Part shown: positions 34,345 through 38,221 of the stretch, piece after piece
Layout of the letters: every line of letters begins with the position of its first letter
Numbering within the stretch: position 1 is the first letter of the stretch
NCBI GenBank assembly: GCA_036011305.1
Contig: DASCNA010000192.1
Location: 1 to 38,221, forward strand
Source: DASCNA01 sp036011305
GTDB lineage: Bacteria; Verrucomicrobiota; Lentisphaeria; Victivallales; GWF2-38-69
Direction of reading: 5' to 3'
Length of the DNA: 38,221 nt
Translations under genes and position numbers: made by a program
Notes under the pieces: model-generated
What the model was told of the DNA's origin: nothing
The model's database searches: none
Seen by the model: the letters and a program-made list of their open reading frames with translations, nothing else

Positions 34345-34762
34345 AATAATTTAAGTCCCCACTTTTATTTATTTAATGAATAGATATTAATTTTGATGTT
34401 AAGTGAAATAAATCAAGTCAGAGAATAAATATTTCTATGTTTTTGCAAGTGCTAAGTCTAGCAATGAGTTAGTGAGATATGGTACTTCAAATATTATCGT
34501 AAATGTAGCCCTGATGATTCTTCAATCTGGTGTAGGATTATTATGCTGCAGACGACTGGGATGTTTATAGATAACTTGTTCAGGTGAATCCTTCGATTTC
34601 CGTTATTGATGTATATCCGATTAGGCATATTTATAAAAATGTAATTATGAAAATAATTCTTTTTATAGTGATGAGATTATGCACTTGGAACCGTCAAAGA
34701 ATTAGCTATAATTATATTCTATTCTTTAAAATTATAAATCCTAAAATCAGTGATAAATAATT
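34345..34762. other. Intergenic region without an intact gene
   Basis: About 420 bases. The middle (roughly 34440-34740) is less AT-rich and gives protein-like stretches in changing frames (for example a stretch with LVRYGTSNIIVNVALMIL, and farther on VNPSISVIDVYPIRHIY), none with a good start. It may hold a decayed gene, but I cannot name the parent. Confidence 0.35.
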
Positions 34763-35527
34763 ATGTTTATATTTAAAAAAATAATATCTGCATTCTTAAT
34801 GCCTCTACCGGCAGGTTTAATAATTATTGTAATTGGACTTCTCTTTCTCTGGTTGACAAGAAAACAGAAAACCGGAAAAGTAATTGTTACCTTAGGAACG
34901 ATAATATTGTTAGTTTTCAGCTACTCCGGTATCCCTAATCTACTGATTGGTAAATTAGAAAATAGTTATTCTGCATTCAACCAACCTGATACTTCCATCA
35001 AATATATTGTAGTTTTAAATGGCGGTGTAATAAACAATCATAATATCTATACACATACTCAGCCATCTGTTTCTTCTCTGGCAAGAGTCGCTGAAGGTGT
35101 GATACTTTATAGAACACATCCGGGTAGTAAGATTGTTTTTACAGGAGGAAGCTTTAAAGAAGGTGTGCCGCCGCAATCGCTTACATTAGCTAAATTTGCT
35201 CAGAAATTGGGTGTTGATAAGGTAGATATTATTACATCTACAAAATCTATGGATACTAAGGATGAAGCTAAAAATATTAGAGATATAGTTGGAAATAACA
35301 GGTTTATTTTAGTTACATCTGCATATCATATGAGAAGAGCATTAAATCTGTTTGTCAGGCAGGGACTTCACCCTGTTCCCGCTCCTGCCGGATATTTAGT
35401 TAATGAATTAAAAATAAAATTAGGTTTACCTTTTGAATTGCCAAGTGCCAGGAATCTGCAGAAAAGTGATTTTGCCGTGCATGAGTATTTAGGTCTTTTA
35501 TGGGCAAAACTGAATGGACAGATTTAG
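34763..35527 (+). CDS. elyC: ElyC-like envelope biogenesis protein (DUF218)
   Basis: 254 residues, like E. coli ElyC. Two N-terminal membrane helices (about 8-30 and 38-57; MPLPAGLIIIVIGLLFLW) are followed by a periplasmic DUF218 domain: YIVVLNGGVI, SLARVAEGVILYRTHPGSKIVFTGGSF, ILVTSAYHMRRALNLFVRQGL and PAPAGY, which align with ElyC almost block by block. Known: loss of ElyC in E. coli disturbs use of the undecaprenyl lipid carrier and peptidoglycan assembly at low temperature. It supports a diderm envelope. Only a weak ribosome site is visible. Confidence 0.85.
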   Translation: MFIFKKIISAFLMPLPAGLIIIVIGLLFLWLTRKQKTGKVIVTLGTIILLVFSYSGIPNLLIGKLENSYSAFNQPDTSIKYIVVLNGGVINNHNIYTHTQPSVSSLARVAEGVILYRTHPGSKIVFTGGSFKEGVPPQSLTLAKFAQKLGVDKVDIITSTKSMDTKDEAKNIRDIVGNNRFILVTSAYHMRRALNLFVRQGLHPVPAPAGYLVNELKIKLGLPFELPSARNLQKSDFAVHEYLGLLWAKLNGQI

Positions 35528-35587
35528 CAGACTGAATAACTTGGTAAATTATATGGCCAAATATTGTTAGGGTAAGTGAATGGCAGG

Positions 35588-35616
35588 TTGGTAAGATGAT
35601 TGGATATTAATATAAC
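35588..35616 (+). promoter_or_regulatory. Candidate sigma-70 promoter before the 141-residue membrane protein
   Basis: TTGGTA at 35588-35593, a 17-base spacer, TATAAC at 35611-35616, about 68 bases before the ATG. A TTGACA at 35652-35657 is too close to the ribosome site to be the -35. Confidence 0.5.
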
Positions 35617-35683
35617 TCTACTTTTACACCATAATGGTTATATCAAATACTTGACATTACCTGATTACACAAGGATTAAATAA

Positions 35684-36109
35684 ATGGATAAGAAATATTA
35701 TTTACCTCTCTGGATATCGATAGGATTTGTTTTATTTATTATTATTCTAGGCATAATCGTCTTTGTTTCATTTAATAAATATAATGAAGAGTTAAAAAAT
35801 AATTATGCTAAAAAACTAATTGCTCAGAAAAAACATTACATAAATTCAATAAAATTGCTAGAAACCCGTTTCGGTACATTATTATCTGAGAAAGAGAAGC
35901 TGATAAATCAATTACAAAAACAATTGTTATCTGCACAAAGAGAATTAAATAATTATGGAAAACATAAAGAGATAATGCTGGATAATGCAGATAGGATAAA
36001 AAGAAACTATGATAATCAGATAAAATTGCTTCAGGACATGAATGGCAAAGATAATTTTGTCAAACAAATTCATTCTACAGTTACACCAAATATGATTCAA
36101 AAGAAATAA
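35684..36109 (+). CDS. Membrane-anchored coiled-coil protein of unknown function
   Basis: 141 residues: one N-terminal membrane helix (about 6-28, LPLWISIGFVLFIIILGIIVFVSF) and then a long charged coiled coil (about 31-130) with leucine/isoleucine heptads such as KEKLINQLQKQLLSAQRELNNYG. The ATG follows AAGGA at 8 bases. No known domain. Could be a division, secretion or shape accessory protein; nothing decides this. Confidence 0.6.
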   Translation: MDKKYYLPLWISIGFVLFIIILGIIVFVSFNKYNEELKNNYAKKLIAQKKHYINSIKLLETRFGTLLSEKEKLINQLQKQLLSAQRELNNYGKHKEIMLDNADRIKRNYDNQIKLLQDMNGKDNFVKQIHSTVTPNMIQKK

Positions 36110-36247
36110 AGAGTCAAATCTAGATACCATTATTGATTTATTATCGTAAGTTAAGTTTTTAATGCTATTGATTTTCAAATACTTGCATGTACTTTTAACG
36201 TTATTTATTTACATAAACCGTTAATAATATAAAATTAGGTGAAAATT

Positions 36248-36475
36248 ATGAACATTGAAAAAGCTAAAATGATTAACTGCTATGTTAAAGCAATTTTAAT
36301 AACTTTAGGACTATGTGCTATAGCTATAGGTTTAATATTCCTTGCTCAGTACTTTTACAATCCTTCATACTGCATAGAACGCTTATGGCCTGTATTTCCT
36401 ATAATTGCCGGTATAGTGGTTACAATTACTGCAATTTGCACAAGAGTAAGAGTATGCAGCAAAAAATCTGAATAA
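36248..36475 (+). CDS. Small two-helix membrane protein
   Basis: 75 residues from ATG 36248, chosen over a GTG three codons upstream because AGGTGA then sits five bases before the start. Two hydrophobic segments (about 14-35 and 46-65) with a short loop containing NPSYCIERLWPVFP, and a basic C-terminus. Not recognised. Confidence 0.55.
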   Translation: MNIEKAKMINCYVKAILITLGLCAIAIGLIFLAQYFYNPSYCIERLWPVFPIIAGIVVTITAICTRVRVCSKKSE

Positions 36476-36484
36476 GAAAGCGAA

Positions 36485-36517
36485 TGGCAAAGTCTCTGCA
36501 ATATTAAGACTTTGCCA
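36485..36517. terminator. Hairpin between convergent genes, probable terminator
   Basis: TGGCAAAGTCT pairs perfectly with AGACTTTGCCA (11 base pairs, 11-base loop). It lies between the ends of two converging genes (36475 and 36574). There is no good T-run on either strand, so termination may be inefficient or need a factor. Confidence 0.5.
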
Positions 36518-36573
36518 AAAGATTCTAATGAGAAAAGGATTTCTTATAGGTTAAAGATCAACATTTAAAACTT

Positions 36574-37923
36574 TTACTTAATTATTCCTTTTTTCTTCCA
36601 CCTGCCAGTTTTATAGTAGAAGTATGCAACAGCTCCTGATAATACATAACTTAATCCAAGACCTATCCACAATCCATGAATTCCATAAATTCTGCTTGAT
36701 AGTGCAAGAAGCGGTATTCTAAAAACCCATATTCCTATAATAGTGATTATCATCGCTGAAATATTATCTCCTACCCCATTGAAAAGACTTCCGTAAATCA
36801 TTAACATAGTTAGGAAAATGTAAGGGATGGCAAGAACTCTTGAACCGTAAATGCCAATATTAATAGCTTCAGTATTGCTGTGTTGCAAAAAAATAAGAAG
36901 ATAATACTGTGGAATTAATAAAGAAATTAGAGTAATTACTATTGCAAATAGAATGCAGATTTTAAGACCTTCTTTCAGGGTTTCCTTTACTCTTTCAATA
37001 TTTTTAGCTCCCATATTTTGTCCGGCTATAACAGAAACACCTGCTGATATTGACCACGAAATGTAAAGTAATATATTAATCATAACAGAAACAGCAGCCC
37101 ACGAGGCAACTGCAGAAGTTCCAAACGAGTCAATGAAAAATTGAGAGATACCTATACCTGTACTGATAGCAATATTTTCTATTCCGGTAGGAACACCAAG
37201 TTTGAGAATATTTTTAATAATTTCTTTATTATAAACAAAGTTTTTTTTTCTGAGAGAAACTATTCCTCCTTTTTTCTGTAAGAAATAGATAGCAAAAAAG
37301 AATGCAACAGCCTGAGAAATAACTAAAGCGATAGCCGCACCTGTTACTTCGAGCCTTGGAAATGGATAAATTCCAAGCATTATAAAAGGATCCAAAATAA
37401 TATTGACAACAACACTGATACTTGAAAAAATCAATGGTGTAATAGAATCTCCTATTGCTCTGAAGATAAATCCTATCAGTACTTGACCAAATAAAAAAAT
37501 AAGTCCTAGAGCAGAAATAATTAAATAGTTTTTGGCTTCAATAAAAATTCCGTAAGGAGTATCCATTAATTTTAGGAGAGGACCTGAGAAGAATATGCAT
37601 ATGAAAGTCATTATAGCCGCTATTACCATGATAATTATAAATGACAGAGCTACTGCTTTTCCTACTTTTTTTTCCTGCTTAGAACCAAAATATTGTGCAA
37701 TTACCGTGCTAGAACCAATTGTAAGTCCGATGGCCAGTGAAAACATTATGTATAGTACAACCATGCTTACAGTAATAGCACTGATTGCATCTTCTCCTAA
37801 AAATTTTCCAGCCCAGACTCTATTTACAAATAAGTTGGCAAGCTGTAACAAATTTGCTATTAGCAGTGGAAATGAGAAAACAATAATATGTCTCCTGATA
37901 CTTCCAACTGTCATATCTTCCAT
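36574..37923 (-). CDS. MATE family efflux transporter
   Basis: 449 residues and 12 predicted helices, the family length. MATE marks: an N-terminal GSIRRHIIVFSFPLLIANLLQLANLFVNRVWAGKFLGEDAISAI block and its half-repeat ILKLGVPTGIENIAISTGIGISQFF with VIAGQNMGAKNIERVKE, typical of the DinF/NorM-like Na+- or H+-coupled exporters. Substrate unknown. The ATG at 37923 follows GGGGGAG at 10 bases. Confidence 0.9.
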   Translation of the reverse strand: MEDMTVGSIRRHIIVFSFPLLIANLLQLANLFVNRVWAGKFLGEDAISAITVSMVVLYIMFSLAIGLTIGSSTVIAQYFGSKQEKKVGKAVALSFIIIMVIAAIMTFICIFFSGPLLKLMDTPYGIFIEAKNYLIISALGLIFLFGQVLIGFIFRAIGDSITPLIFSSISVVVNIILDPFIMLGIYPFPRLEVTGAAIALVISQAVAFFFAIYFLQKKGGIVSLRKKNFVYNKEIIKNILKLGVPTGIENIAISTGIGISQFFIDSFGTSAVASWAAVSVMINILLYISWSISAGVSVIAGQNMGAKNIERVKETLKEGLKICILFAIVITLISLLIPQYYLLIFLQHSNTEAINIGIYGSRVLAIPYIFLTMLMIYGSLFNGVGDNISAMIITIIGIWVFRIPLLALSSRIYGIHGLWIGLGLSYVLSGAVAYFYYKTGRWKKKGIIK

Positions 37924-38183
37924 CTTGTTCTATCTCCCCCGTTAGAATCGTAATTCAGATATCTATTTTATAAATTTTACTTAATAAATATAACTCGAAG
38001 TTTTCTTAATATAAAATCATTTGAACATAATTAGAAGTAAATGTAATACCTTTCGCGCAGCTGCTAATTATGAAGAATTTGAAAACTGAAAAATACCATT
38101 AATGGACATGTAGCAATTTTCTATTATTAGAATGGTTACAAATTAGATGAAATTTCACTATTGATGTTCAAATAGAAAAAAAG

Positions 38184-38211
38184 TTGACATAGAATTTAAC
38201 TGCTATATAAT
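38184..38211 (+). promoter_or_regulatory. Consensus sigma-70 promoter facing the right edge
   Basis: Perfect TTGACA (38184-38189), 16-base spacer, perfect TATAAT (38206-38211). It must drive a plus-strand gene just outside the window. The rest of 37924-38183 is AT-rich and holds no gene that I can support. Confidence 0.8.
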
Positions 38212-38221
38212 GATTAGTATA

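Noticed and set aside
35652..35680. TTGACA before the 141-residue membrane protein as a promoter
   Set aside because: The -10 would overlap the ribosome site AAGGA just before the ATG, so the message could not contain it; a better promoter is at 35588-35616.
36484..36500. Sigma-54-like ATGGCAAAGTCTCTGCA on the plus strand
   Set aside because: It is one arm of the hairpin between convergent genes, and no plus-strand gene follows it; the match is probably chance.

Overview
The window is AT-rich DNA, densely coded on both strands, with strong AGGAG-type ribosome binding sites. It suggests a diderm (Gram-negative-type) bacterium: it encodes three lipoproteins with clear lipoboxes, an ElyC-like envelope protein, a large Sec-secreted chitinase, an RbsD with a LacI-type operator, and at least one near-perfect sigma-54 promoter. 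A class I superoxide reductase and a complete arginine deiminase pathway point to an anaerobic or oxygen-limited life. The set fits an AT-rich gammaproteobacterium-like or spirochaete/fusobacterium-like organism; I cannot name the genus from sequence alone.

Layout, left to right. (1) 1-2078: two tandem paralogous sugar-porter MFS transporters on the minus strand, the first cut by the window edge. (2) 2190-9463: a four-gene minus-strand operon with two different PrkA-type AAA+ proteins flanking a DUF444/YeaH-type VWA protein and a SpoVR protein. (3) 9785-11613: a divergent patatin-like lipoprotein followed by a Gdx guanidinium exporter. Near-identical promoter-like elements face outward from the 9464-9784 intergenic region. 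(4) 12029-16871: arcA-arcB-arcD-arcC, with a terminator-like hairpin between arcB and arcD and a bidirectional terminator after arcC. (5) 16969-19070: an SLC13/ArsB-type anion permease and a two-pore-helix-type ion channel, both minus. (6) 19144-21209: a promoter and LacI-family operator, rbsD (apparently starting at ATT), and an MFS sugar transporter. (7) 21403-28848: a 2481-residue secreted chitinase with two GH18 domains, two kinds of carbohydrate-binding module, eight Ig-like repeats and an unassigned 450-residue C-terminal domain. A sigma-54 -24/-12 promoter and upstream palindromes precede it. (8) 29336-29797: three unannotated small ORFs ending in a terminator. (9) 29824-37923: superoxide reductase, a lipoprotein gamma-glutamylcyclotransferase, a Sel1-repeat lipoprotein, an amino-acid permease, an EamA transporter, a small secreted protein, ElyC, two small membrane proteins and a MATE exporter. 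A consensus sigma-70 promoter points off the right edge.

How the parts may work together: the chitinase would release chitin oligomers outside the cell, and the arginine deiminase operon would give ATP and ammonia from arginine. The PrkA/YeaH/SpoVR operon is a conserved starvation/stress module in other bacteria whose biochemistry is still poorly defined. Its doubled PrkA composition and the chitinase's sigma-54 control are the most interesting signals here. No rRNA, tRNA, CRISPR array, insertion sequence or integrase was seen.
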